Below, piece after piece: positions 1-6,439 of a stretch of 19,448 bases of DNA. The stretch is taken from assembly GCA_003695745.1 (NCBI GenBank), contig RFHW01000010.1, positions 1 through 19,448 of the forward strand, given 5' to 3'. Origin of the DNA: Methanobacteriota archaeon (lineage in GTDB: Archaea; Hydrothermarchaeota; Hydrothermarchaeia; Hydrothermarchaeales; SZUA-236). The position numbers and the translations under genes are program-made. Within the stretch, counting starts at the first letter, position 1; every line of letters starts with the position of its first letter. Under the pieces are notes generated by a model. It worked only from the letters and a program-made list of their open reading frames with translations. It did not search any database and had not been told where the DNA came from.

Positions 1-10
1 CACCTCCTTT
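1..10 (-). promoter_or_regulatory. Shine-Dalgarno site of a gene beyond the left edge
   Basis: Read on the minus strand these bases are AAAGGAGGTG, a near-perfect Shine-Dalgarno sequence. The start codon it would serve lies just outside the window, so nothing can be said about the product. Together with the TATA box at 76-83 it shows that a minus-strand gene starts at or beyond position 1, with a leader of roughly 50 nt. That leader is longer than those of most other promoters here. Confidence 0.55.
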
Positions 11-75
11 CAATCTTTTCACAGGGAATATATATTTGTGCAAATATACAGCGAAAATATATGACCATGTACTTA

Positions 76-83
76 TATATAAA
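76..83 (-). promoter_or_regulatory. TATA box for the off-window minus-strand gene
   Basis: The minus strand reads TTTATATA, an archaeal TATA box. Transcription would start about 25 nt further along, near position 54, and run left towards the SD site at 1-10. The segment between is AT-rich with no long open frame on the minus strand. A second AT-rich stretch at about 28-37 is less likely to be the promoter because its transcript would begin within the SD site. Confidence 0.5.
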
Positions 84-120
84 ACTGACGGTCCGCCGGC
101 GGCCGTTGAGCCCTGTGCTC

Positions 121-783
121 CTATACACCGAGGTACAGCCTCTTTGCAAGCCGCTCTGGAAGGCCGCTTTCGATTATCCTTTCAGCCACGAGGTCGATGT
201 CATAGGGGACCCTTCTGAGCTCCACCTCACCCCTTTCAATATCCACCACCGCATAGGCCGCGCGGGGGTCCCCGTCCCTCGGCTGCCCAACACTCCCTGG
301 GTTCAGCACGATCCCCTCTTTCAGGCGCCTCACAAAAGGTATGTGGGTGTGGCCCAGAAAGAGGATGCCGCCCTCCCCAAGGAAGGACTCCAGCACCGCA
401 TCCGGCGTGTCACCATAGACATACTCATAGAGGGGGTCCCTTGGGCTGCCGTGAAACGCCTTAAACCTCCTGTCCGCATATCCCTCCGGAAGGCTGCGGA
501 GAAACTCTGCATCTGACTCTCTGAGAACGGCCATGGTCCACTCTGCCGCCGCCGCTGCATAGGGGTTGAGCCAGCCTGTGTCCCCGGTGGCCACCGCGTG
601 GTCATGGTTCCCGCGAATGGCCTTCACACCCCTCTTTTGGAGCAGCTCCACAACCTCCCTTGGGAAGGGGTTGTAGCCCACTATGTCGCCGCAGCAGAAT
701 ATCTCCCTGTGGCCTGCATCCTCAAGGACGGCCTCCAGCGCCGGGAGGTTGGAATGGACATCTGAGATAAGGGCAAGCTCCAT
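121..783 (-). CDS. Metallophosphoesterase (YfcE/MJ0936-like)
   Basis: This 220-residue protein is a calcineurin-like metallophosphoesterase, probably a cytoplasmic phosphodiesterase or phosphatase using two metal ions. The metal-ligand series is complete and in order: D8-x-H10 (SDVHSN), D33 (CGDIVGY), N59-H60-D61 (RGNHDH), H111 (FHGSP) and H145/H147 (GHTH). The small, single-domain layout matches the YfcE/MJ0936 group, which hydrolyses phosphodiester model substrates; the natural substrate is not evident. There is no signal peptide or membrane segment. The ATG at 783 lies about 29 nt from the shared TATA element at 805-820, so the mRNA is probably leaderless. It diverges from NAD synthetase and has no co-oriented partner upstream. 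Confidence 0.9.
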   Translation of the reverse strand: MELALISDVHSNLPALEAVLEDAGHREIFCCGDIVGYNPFPREVVELLQKRGVKAIRGNHDHAVATGDTGWLNPYAAAAAEWTMAVLRESDAEFLRSLPEGYADRRFKAFHGSPRDPLYEYVYGDTPDAVLESFLGEGGILFLGHTHIPFVRRLKEGIVLNPGSVGQPRDGDPRAAYAVVDIERGEVELRRVPYDIDLVAERIIESGLPERLAKRLYLGV

Positions 784-804
784 TGCATGGGGCCTTTTGC
801 AGAT

Positions 805-820
805 AAAGATTTATAACTTT
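805..820. promoter_or_regulatory. Shared bidirectional TATA element between two divergent genes
   Basis: The sequence AAAGATTTATAACTTT is nearly its own reverse complement (AAAGTTATAAATCTTT). Its centre is about 29 nt from both the metallophosphoesterase start (783, minus) and the NAD synthetase start (841, plus). That is the spacing at which archaeal transcription starts at or next to the ATG. The 57-nt gap holds no second AT-rich element, so one TATA element probably fires in both directions. Confidence 0.6.
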
Positions 821-840
821 CCCAGGCCCTTTTATGGAGC

Positions 841-1656
841 ATGGGAGACCTTGTCCTCTCTGAGAGGGAGCTTGAAAGGTGCGCAGAGCAGATCGCCGGC
901 GCTATCAGGAGCTTTGTGGAGGATGCCGGGGCCGCAGGCGCTGTGATGGGCCTCAGCGGAGGCGTGGACTCCGCCCTCGTCGCCTATCTGGGGAAAGAGG
1001 CCCTTGGAGAGGATATACAGGCCCTTATCATGCCCAGGAAGGGTGTTACGAGGGAGGAGGATGTGGCCCATGCCATATCCTTTGCTGAGGAGCAGGGGAT
1101 CAGGTATCGGGTGATAGAGCTGAGCAGGGCCATCGAGGCTGTGGAAGAGGGGTATCCTGATATGATGGAGGGTGAGAAGGGTTTTCTTGCGCGGGCGAAC
1201 CTCTGCGCGAGGCTGAGGATGGTCTATAACTATGCCGTGGCCAATACAGAGGGTCTCATCGTCCTTGGCACCGGGAACAGGACAGAGCTCATGCTTGGCT
1301 ATTTCACCAAATACGGCGATGGAGGCGCTGACATCCTGCCCATTGGCGACCTCTATAAAACGCAGGTCCGGCAGCTCGCCTGCCACCTCGGCATCCCTGG
1401 CTGCATCGTTGAGAAGCCTCCCAGCGCAGGTCTGTGGCAGGGGCAGACCGATGAGGAGGAGCTGGGCGAGAGCTATGAGAACATCGACAGGGTCCTGCAT
1501 TGTGTCTTTGATCTCGGCTACAGGGTGGATCAGACGGCAGAGGAGCTTGGTCTGGACAGGAGCGTGGTGGAGGGCATCTGCCATCGGGTCCGGAGCAACG
1601 AGCATAAGAGGAGGCCGCCGCCGGTGGTGAGGGTCCTGTCAAACAATGGGATTTGA
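841..1656 (+). CDS. nadE: NAD synthetase, NH3-dependent type
   Basis: This cytoplasmic enzyme makes NAD+ from deamido-NAD+ (NaAD) and ATP, the last step of NAD biosynthesis. The 271-residue protein has the PP-loop LSGGVDS (38-44), the GTGNRTELMLGYFTKYGDG block (143-161) that binds substrate, and the PSAGLWQGQTDEEELG block (194-209). The length is that of the ammonia-dependent synthetase domain alone; there is no fused nitrilase-type glutaminase domain, as in most archaea. The ATG at 841 is chosen because it lies about 28 nt from the TATA element at 805-820, giving a leaderless mRNA. An ATG at 834 is out of frame. The gene seems monocistronic: a separate promoter precedes the next gene. Confidence 0.96.
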   Translation: MGDLVLSERELERCAEQIAGAIRSFVEDAGAAGAVMGLSGGVDSALVAYLGKEALGEDIQALIMPRKGVTREEDVAHAISFAEEQGIRYRVIELSRAIEAVEEGYPDMMEGEKGFLARANLCARLRMVYNYAVANTEGLIVLGTGNRTELMLGYFTKYGDGGADILPIGDLYKTQVRQLACHLGIPGCIVEKPPSAGLWQGQTDEEELGESYENIDRVLHCVFDLGYRVDQTAEELGLDRSVVEGICHRVRSNEHKRRPPPVVRVLSNNGI

Positions 1657-1683
1657 CTTCTAGCTTCAGGTAAAGGAAAATTA

Positions 1684-1690
1684 TTTATAA
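1684..1690 (+). promoter_or_regulatory. TATA box of the mod-tfx-tatC operon
   Basis: TTTATAA lies 36-39 nt upstream of the GTG/ATG start pair at 1723/1726, giving a transcript start near 1713 and a short leader of about 10-13 nt that includes AGGTG. It is the only recognisable promoter until the one within the end of the TSUP gene, so it probably drives the whole 1723-6407 operon. No clear inverted-repeat operator is visible beside it. Confidence 0.55.
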
Positions 1691-1722
1691 GTGCCGCCTC
1701 CCCACCTCAATGCAATCGTCAG

Positions 1723-2535
1723 GTGATGGTCTTGAAACCAGTTTATGCGCTGTCCCTCATCCTGCTTGTGACGGCAGGGTGCCTTGAAGGGCACACATCC
1801 AGCCAGCCTAGGAGCTTCTCAGACCTGGGGGATGCAGGTGTGAGGATAGCTGTCTGCGACCCCGGGCACTGTCCGGCCGGGAGATACGCCTACGCGGTGC
1901 TCACAAACATAGAGTCCATGGACCCGGACCTTGGAGTAAGGATAAGGCAGAACATCGCCACAAACGACCCTGATGTGAGGGCCGTCCTTGACAAGGTCCT
2001 CACCGGCGAGGTGGACGCAGGCTTCGTGTACATAACAGATGCGGAGCTTGAGGGGGACAGGGTCAGTGTCATCGAGATACCCACCGAGCTTGCGCCCCTG
2101 CCCCAGTATGGCATAGCAGCGGTGAAGGGAAGCTCAAACCCTGATGCAGCGGCTCTCTTCATAGATTTCGTCCTCTCAGAGGAGGGCCAGAGCATACTTG
2201 TGAAGCATGGATTCCTCCCGGCAGTTGAGGACCCGCAGCCATTCACACCTGAAAGGAGCCATGGAGGCGGGGGCCTCACCATATATGCGGCAGCATCCCT
2301 CACCGATGTCTTCAGGGAAATGGCAGAGCGGTTCGAGGAGGAGACAGGGATAAAGAGCGATGTGAGCTTCGGAAGCTCAGGGATCATGCGCCAGAAGATA
2401 GAGGCCGGGGCGCCGGCAGACCTCTATGCCTCGGCATCGATAAAACATATAGACACGCTTATAACAGAGGGTTTTGCAGATGGCTATGAGGTCTTTGCAA
2501 GGAACAGACTGGTAGTTGTCACCGGGAGGCGATGA
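1723..2535 (+). CDS. modA: Molybdate/tungstate-binding lipoprotein, circularly permuted ModA
   Basis: This 270-residue protein is the extracytoplasmic oxyanion receptor of the ABC importer encoded next. A lipoprotein signal peptide (hydrophobic 8-17, lipobox VTAGC with Cys20) would anchor it in the membrane. What follows is ModA in reversed order. Residues 38-166 match the usual C-terminal half (RIAVCDPGHCPAGRYA, DVRAVL, GFVYITDA, ending KHGFLP). After a linker at 167-184 containing GGGG, residues 185-267 match the usual N-terminal half (LTIYAAASLTD, SFGSSG, EAGAPADLY, NRLVVV). The positions that bind oxyanion in ordinary ModA all appear present: S192, S218/S219, A52, V85 and Y103. The stop TGA directly abuts the permease ATG and no further ModA sequence follows, so this is not a truncation. 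The start may be GTG 1723 or ATG 1726; the frame is unaffected. Molybdate versus tungstate cannot be decided. Confidence 0.9.
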   Translation: MMVLKPVYALSLILLVTAGCLEGHTSSQPRSFSDLGDAGVRIAVCDPGHCPAGRYAYAVLTNIESMDPDLGVRIRQNIATNDPDVRAVLDKVLTGEVDAGFVYITDAELEGDRVSVIEIPTELAPLPQYGIAAVKGSSNPDAAALFIDFVLSEEGQSILVKHGFLPAVEDPQPFTPERSHGGGGLTIYAAASLTDVFREMAERFEEETGIKSDVSFGSSGIMRQKIEAGAPADLYASASIKHIDTLITEGFADGYEVFARNRLVVVTGRR

Positions 2536-3321
2536 ATGGTGCTGGAAGGAGACAGACGGATAAACCTCTATCTCATGGTGGTGGGATTCCTGGGGATCGT
2601 GATATTCGCCCTCCCCTTTCTCGCCCTCTTCCTCAGGATAGAGTACGGCCAGATGCTCATCATACTCCGGTACCCTGAGGTGAAGGCCTCCATCGTGCTG
2701 AGCATGATAACCGCCCTTGTGGCAACGGCCATCGCCCTCTTCCTCGGCCTCGGCCTGGCCTATGTCCTTGCCTTCTGGGAGTTCCCCTTCAAAGCCGCCC
2801 TTGACACCTTCTCAACGCTGCCAATGGTCCTCCCGCCCTCTGCAGCCGGCTACATCCTGCTCCTCGCCTTCGGTAAATTCGGGCTTCTGGGCCGGCCCAT
2901 CTACCGGCTCTTCGGCGTCTCCATACTCTTCAGCACCTATGCCATAATCCTGGCCCAGGTCTTTGTGATCACCCCCTTTGTCATCGGCGCGGCCAAATCG
3001 GCCTTCCTCGACATCAACCCCAACTATATCAGGGCAGCCGCAACGCTGGGAGCAGACCAGCTGACGATAGTAAAGGAGATCATACTTCCCCTTTCAAAGA
3101 AGGGGATCCTTGCAGGGACGATCATGGCCTTTGCAAGGGCCATCGGCGAGTTCGGGGCTTCTGTCATGGTGGCCGGGCTCCTCCAGACCATGCCCATCGC
3201 CATATTCAACATGGCCATGCGCGGCACACGGGATGAGGCGAACATCATCGCCTTCATACTCATATTGATATCCTTTACAATGCTCTTCATATTCAGGCAC
3301 TACATGGGTGAGAGAAGATGA
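2536..3321 (+). CDS. modB: Molybdate/tungstate ABC transporter permease
   Basis: This 261-residue integral membrane protein forms the channel of the importer. Five or six hydrophobic segments are evident, the first at about 12-34 and the last at about 238-254. The cytoplasmic coupling (EAA) loop is RAAATLGADQ (166-175) followed by ILP (183-185), the part that contacts the ATPase. The segment ARAIGEFGASVMVAG (200-214) is typical of ModB/WtpB permeases. The ATG immediately follows the modA stop, and the last four bases overlap the ATPase start (ATGA), which indicates translational coupling. Archaeal members are named either ModB or WtpB; substrate preference cannot be read from the permease. 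Confidence 0.94.
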   Translation: MVLEGDRRINLYLMVVGFLGIVIFALPFLALFLRIEYGQMLIILRYPEVKASIVLSMITALVATAIALFLGLGLAYVLAFWEFPFKAALDTFSTLPMVLPPSAAGYILLLAFGKFGLLGRPIYRLFGVSILFSTYAIILAQVFVITPFVIGAAKSAFLDINPNYIRAAATLGADQLTIVKEIILPLSKKGILAGTIMAFARAIGEFGASVMVAGLLQTMPIAIFNMAMRGTRDEANIIAFILILISFTMLFIFRHYMGERR

Positions 3322-4385
3322 GCCTTGAGCTCTCAGAGGTGAGGAAAAGCTATGGAAGCCGGGAGGTGCTCAGAGGTGTCTCCTTCACTGTGGACGATGG
3401 CGAGCTGATGGTGCTACTTGGCCCTTCAGGCGCAGGGAAGACCAAGACCCTTGAGATAGTGGCAGGTGTTGAGGAGCCTGACTCAGGGAAGGTGCTCATC
3501 AACGGGAGGGACGTGGCAGGGGTGCCTGCAAGAAAACGGGGCATCGGATTTGTCTTTCAGGACTATTCACTCTTCCCCCATAAAACGGTCTTTGAGAACA
3601 TCGCCTTCGGCCTGAGGGTCCGGAAGGATGGGGAGGTGAAGAGGAAGGTGGAGGATATCGCAGAGGAGGTGAGGATCCTTGAGCTCCTGGACAGATACCC
3701 CGGTGAGATAAGCGGCGGCGAGAAGCAGCGCGTCGCCCTTGCCCGGGCCCTTGTGATAGAGCCTGACCTCCTCCTCTTCGACGAGCCCCTTGGCTCCCTT
3801 GACCAGAATGTGAGAGAGGAGCTGCGAAAGGTTTTGAAGGAGATCCAGGTGAAAGAGGGCATCACAACGGTCTTTGTCACCCACGATTACACCGAGGCAA
3901 TCGCCCTTGCAGACAGGATCGGCATCCTGAAAAGGGGGAGGATCATCCAGTTCGGAGACCCCGATGACATATTCTACAGGCCTGTGAGCCGTGAGGTGGC
4001 GGAGTTCACAGGCATGACGAACATCTTTGAAGGAAGGGTGGTGGGCTCAAGCAAGGCAGGGTCGCTCATATCCATTGACGGCCTTGAGATAAAGGTGGAT
4101 GGACAGCTGCCCGTTGGCGGGGTCACCGTCTGCATACGGCCAGAGTCCATAATGTTCCTGCGGCCGGACCGCAAGTCCACCTTTGAGAACTCCTTCAAGG
4201 GCAGGGTGGCGGGTGTGGAGTCCTTTGGCAGCTCCATGCACCGGATCGCCGTTGACGCAGGAAAAAGATTCTTTATAAATGTGCCGAACCATGTTGTGGA
4301 GAAGATGGGCCTTGCCACCGGGAAGGAGGTGGAGATCTCCCTGAAGAAGGAGAAGATACATGTCCTGACAGAGAGAAGGGCCTGA
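3318..4385 (+). CDS. modC: Molybdate/tungstate ABC transporter ATP-binding protein
   Basis: This 355-residue ATPase powers the importer from the cytoplasmic face. It has all nucleotide-binding elements: Walker A GPSGAGKT (35-42), Q-loop Q81 (VFQDYSLFP), signature ISGGEKQ (131-137), Walker B LLLFDE (151-156), the D-loop GSLD and the H-loop H189 (VTHD). Residues after about 240 form a C-terminal regulatory extension with an MOP/TOBE-like region (NIFEGRVVG, CIRPESIMFL), which in ModC-type ATPases may sense oxyanion. One small oddity is Lys after Walker A (GKTKT), where GKTT/GKST is usual; the catalytic Lys and Thr are intact. It overlaps the permease gene by 4 nt. Confidence 0.94.
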   Translation: MSLELSEVRKSYGSREVLRGVSFTVDDGELMVLLGPSGAGKTKTLEIVAGVEEPDSGKVLINGRDVAGVPARKRGIGFVFQDYSLFPHKTVFENIAFGLRVRKDGEVKRKVEDIAEEVRILELLDRYPGEISGGEKQRVALARALVIEPDLLLFDEPLGSLDQNVREELRKVLKEIQVKEGITTVFVTHDYTEAIALADRIGILKRGRIIQFGDPDDIFYRPVSREVAEFTGMTNIFEGRVVGSSKAGSLISIDGLEIKVDGQLPVGGVTVCIRPESIMFLRPDRKSTFENSFKGRVAGVESFGSSMHRIAVDAGKRFFINVPNHVVEKMGLATGKEVEISLKKEKIHVLTERRA

Positions 4386-4412
4386 TGAGATGAGCGGCGG
4401 TGAAATAGACCT

Positions 4413-4820
4413 ATGAGCAGGGATAGCTTCCTCACAGAGAGGCAGATAGAGATGCTGAGGCTCCGCAGACAGGGTCTCAGCCAGAGCGAGATCGCACGGC
4501 GCATCGGGACCACAAGGGCCAATGTCTCTGCCACGCTGAAGACGGCGGAGGAGAACATGAGAAAGGCCGAGAACACCCTCAGGCTATGGAACATGCTCAA
4601 CGCCCATATCTGGCTCGTCGTCGAGAGGGACACAGACCTCAATGACCTGCCGAGGATGATATACCAGCGCGCCAGTGAGGAGGATGTGTGGGTGAACCTT
4701 GACACACCATCCCTCATAGGCGAGATACAGAGAAGCTGCAGAAACAAGATCCGCGGGAGAAGGGTTGTAAGGGAGATTGAGATCGTCATCACAGAGGAGG
4801 GGGATGTCATTGCCAGGTAG
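4413..4820 (+). CDS. tfx: Tfx-family DNA-binding transcriptional regulator
   Basis: This 135-residue regulator has an N-terminal helix-turn-helix (about 7-49, LTERQIEMLRLRRQGLSQSE through GTTRANVSATLK) and a C-terminal domain of about 80 residues of the Tfx type. In Methanothermobacter, Tfx binds downstream of the promoter of the fmd operon, which encodes a molybdenum formylmethanofuran dehydrogenase. Its place directly after the molybdate ABC genes suggests a Mo-responsive regulator of this operon or of Mo-enzyme genes elsewhere; that role is inferred, not shown. The ATG at 4413 follows GGCGGTGA by about 10 nt. No ModE homologue is visible here, so Tfx is the obvious candidate regulator. Confidence 0.85.
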   Translation: MSRDSFLTERQIEMLRLRRQGLSQSEIARRIGTTRANVSATLKTAEENMRKAENTLRLWNMLNAHIWLVVERDTDLNDLPRMIYQRASEEDVWVNLDTPSLIGEIQRSCRNKIRGRRVVREIEIVITEEGDVIAR

Positions 4821-5553
4821 AGGGGAGGCGCCATATACGGACGGCGTCCCAGGCGACCGGGACATGGAGATGGAGGAGCACCTCATAGAGCTTGCCAAGA
4901 GATTCCTCTTCGTCTTCGCCGTTGTCGGTGTTGTGACCATCCTCGCCTACCCGGTGAGCGACGAGATGATAGAGATGTTCATACAGGATTTCGTTCCAGA
5001 AGGCATAAGGATCATAACACTTCATCCCGTGGAGATCGTCTTCACAAAGCTTGAGGTGGCGGTGGCCATCTCCCTCCTTGCCGGGGCCCCCCTCATCATA
5101 TACGAGGCCTTCGCTTTCATGAAGCCCGGTCTCTTCCCGAGCGAGAGAAGGTTCTATCTCACCGTTGTCCCCACCTCTTTCATACTCTTTGTGGCAGGCG
5201 CCGCCTTCTCATACAGGTTCCTCATACCCCGCCTTTCAACAGCCCTTATAGGCACGTCCACGGCAACCACCACACCGCTCCTTGTCCTGAGCAGGCTCAT
5301 GGACTTTATAACGTTCATGCTCGTCGTCGTGGGGGCTGTGTTCCAGGTCCCGCTGGTGATCCATCTCCTCATCAAGATGGACCTCGTGGAGCCATCCTTC
5401 CTGAGGGACAACAGAAAATACATCTACCTCCTGCTTTTCTTCATCGTCAACCTCTTCAACCCGGACCCCAGCATGGCCACGCCCTTCGTCATCACAGCAG
5501 GATTCATCCTCCTCTATGAGGTCAGCCTCCGGCTCTTTGCAAGGGGGAGGTGA
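4804..5553 (+). CDS. tatC: Sec-independent protein translocase TatC
   Basis: TatC is the twin-arginine signal-peptide receptor of the Tat pathway, which exports folded proteins, often those carrying metal cofactors. The roughly 249-residue protein has six predicted membrane segments. It keeps the N-terminal EHLIELAKR helix, the loop ending FMKPGLFPSERR (with the conserved Phe and Glu) and a family-like C-terminal region (NPDPSMATPF). The usual EHLxELRxR reads with Ala in place of the first Arg, a substitution in the signal-recognition face that is worth noting. The ATG at 4804 is chosen because GAGGAGGGGG directly precedes it, so it overlaps tfx by 17 nt. ATG 4864 and 4870, closer to the family start, are alternatives. 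No tatA is visible in the window. Confidence 0.9.
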   Translation: MSLPGRGEAPYTDGVPGDRDMEMEEHLIELAKRFLFVFAVVGVVTILAYPVSDEMIEMFIQDFVPEGIRIITLHPVEIVFTKLEVAVAISLLAGAPLIIYEAFAFMKPGLFPSERRFYLTVVPTSFILFVAGAAFSYRFLIPRLSTALIGTSTATTTPLLVLSRLMDFITFMLVVVGAVFQVPLVIHLLIKMDLVEPSFLRDNRKYIYLLLFFIVNLFNPDPSMATPFVITAGFILLYEVSLRLFARGR

Positions 5554-5558
5554 AAGGG

Positions 5559-6407
5559 GTGTATTTTCCAGTTGCAGGGATTGAGCTCAACCCCCTCATA
5601 CCTGTGGCAGTGGGCTTCACACTCTCCATGCTCTTCGGCCAGGTAGGGCTCACCGGCAGCGTTGCCCTCCTCCCCTTCATGATATCTGTCCTGGGTTTCA
5701 CATCGCCAGCCGTTTCATCTACCAGCCTCATATACAACATAACCACCCCGCTTGGGGGGATATACTCCTATCAGCGGGAGAGGCGGATGCCCTGGCGTAT
5801 CGGGCTCCTCGCGGCCTCGGGAGGCGTCATCGGCGCTCTCATAGGGCCGAGGATACGCATAACCCTCCTGGCGGACATAGGGCCTTTCAAGTTCTTTTTC
5901 GGAGCGCTCCTTGCGCTCATCGCCCTCCGCCTGTTCCTCAAGGCGCCTCTACACAGCGCGCCCGGCGTGGTGGAGGCATCAAAGGGCTCTCTCACCAGAG
6001 CAAGCTTCTCCTTCTCCAACACCACATACACCTACCCCCCGCCGCTGGTCGCTGCAGCCGGCTTCACCGCTGGCATCATCTCAACCACCTTCGGAATAGG
6101 CACAGGGTTCTTTCTCGTGCCCTTTTACACCGCCCTCCTCGGCCTCCCTATCTACGCCGTTGCAGGCCCGGCCCTCTTCTCCACCCTTGTCATCTCCACA
6201 GCAGGCACCGTGGTCTATGCCACATTGAACAGCGGCGGCCTTGCATCGCCTGACCCCCTGCTCGGCCTGCTCTTCGGCACGGGCGGGGTGATCGGCGGCT
6301 TTCTCTCGGCCAGAATACAGATGAGGATAAGGCCCCATCTCCTGCAGAAGGCCCTGGGCATCTTTCTGCTGCTCTGGGCGCTGGCATACCTGATACAAGG
6401 GTTATAA
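5559..6407 (+). CDS. TSUP (TauE/SafE) family anion transporter
   Basis: This integral membrane protein of about 282 residues has two similar halves of about four helices each, as in the TauE/SafE (TSUP) family of sulfite, organosulfonate and other small-anion transporters. The repeated family signature is visible as FGQVGLTGSVALLPFM in the first half and FGIGTGFFLVPFYTALLG in the second. Start choice: GTG 5559 follows the SD GGAGGTGA (5546-5553) by 5 nt; GTG 5550 is possible in frame but lies inside the SD. Both give essentially the same protein, overlapping or abutting tatC. It is last in the mod-tfx-tatC operon. Sulfur oxyanion handling would fit, since sulfate-like ions compete with molybdate, but the substrate is not determined by sequence. 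Confidence 0.85.
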   Translation: MYFPVAGIELNPLIPVAVGFTLSMLFGQVGLTGSVALLPFMISVLGFTSPAVSSTSLIYNITTPLGGIYSYQRERRMPWRIGLLAASGGVIGALIGPRIRITLLADIGPFKFFFGALLALIALRLFLKAPLHSAPGVVEASKGSLTRASFSFSNTTYTYPPPLVAAAGFTAGIISTTFGIGTGFFLVPFYTALLGLPIYAVAGPALFSTLVISTAGTVVYATLNSGGLASPDPLLGLLFGTGGVIGGFLSARIQMRIRPHLLQKALGIFLLLWALAYLIQGL

Positions 6408-6410
6408 ATA
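6402..6410 (+). promoter_or_regulatory. TATA box of mgtE, overlapping the upstream stop codon
   Basis: TTATAAATA contains the TAA stop codon of the TSUP gene (6405-6407). Transcription would begin near 6431, giving mgtE a leader of about 9-21 nt. This separates mgtE from the preceding operon at least in part. Confidence 0.5.
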
Positions 6411-6439
6411 CTGGTATCGAATAAGCCTAAAGCCGAGAG

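Noticed and set aside
93..102. GC palindrome CCGCCGGCGG after the metallophosphoesterase gene
   Set aside because: A perfect palindrome without a loop is a poor hairpin, and only a short T-run follows; too weak to call a terminator.
2521..2560. Possibility that modA is merely truncated by a frameshift near its end
   Set aside because: The permease start directly follows the stop, and no C-terminal ModA sequence exists downstream; that half is already present, intact, at the N-terminus.
3974..4834. 286-codon minus-strand frame across modC and tfx
   Set aside because: It spans the ends of two well-supported plus-strand genes, has Ser/Leu-rich composition and no recognisable motif.
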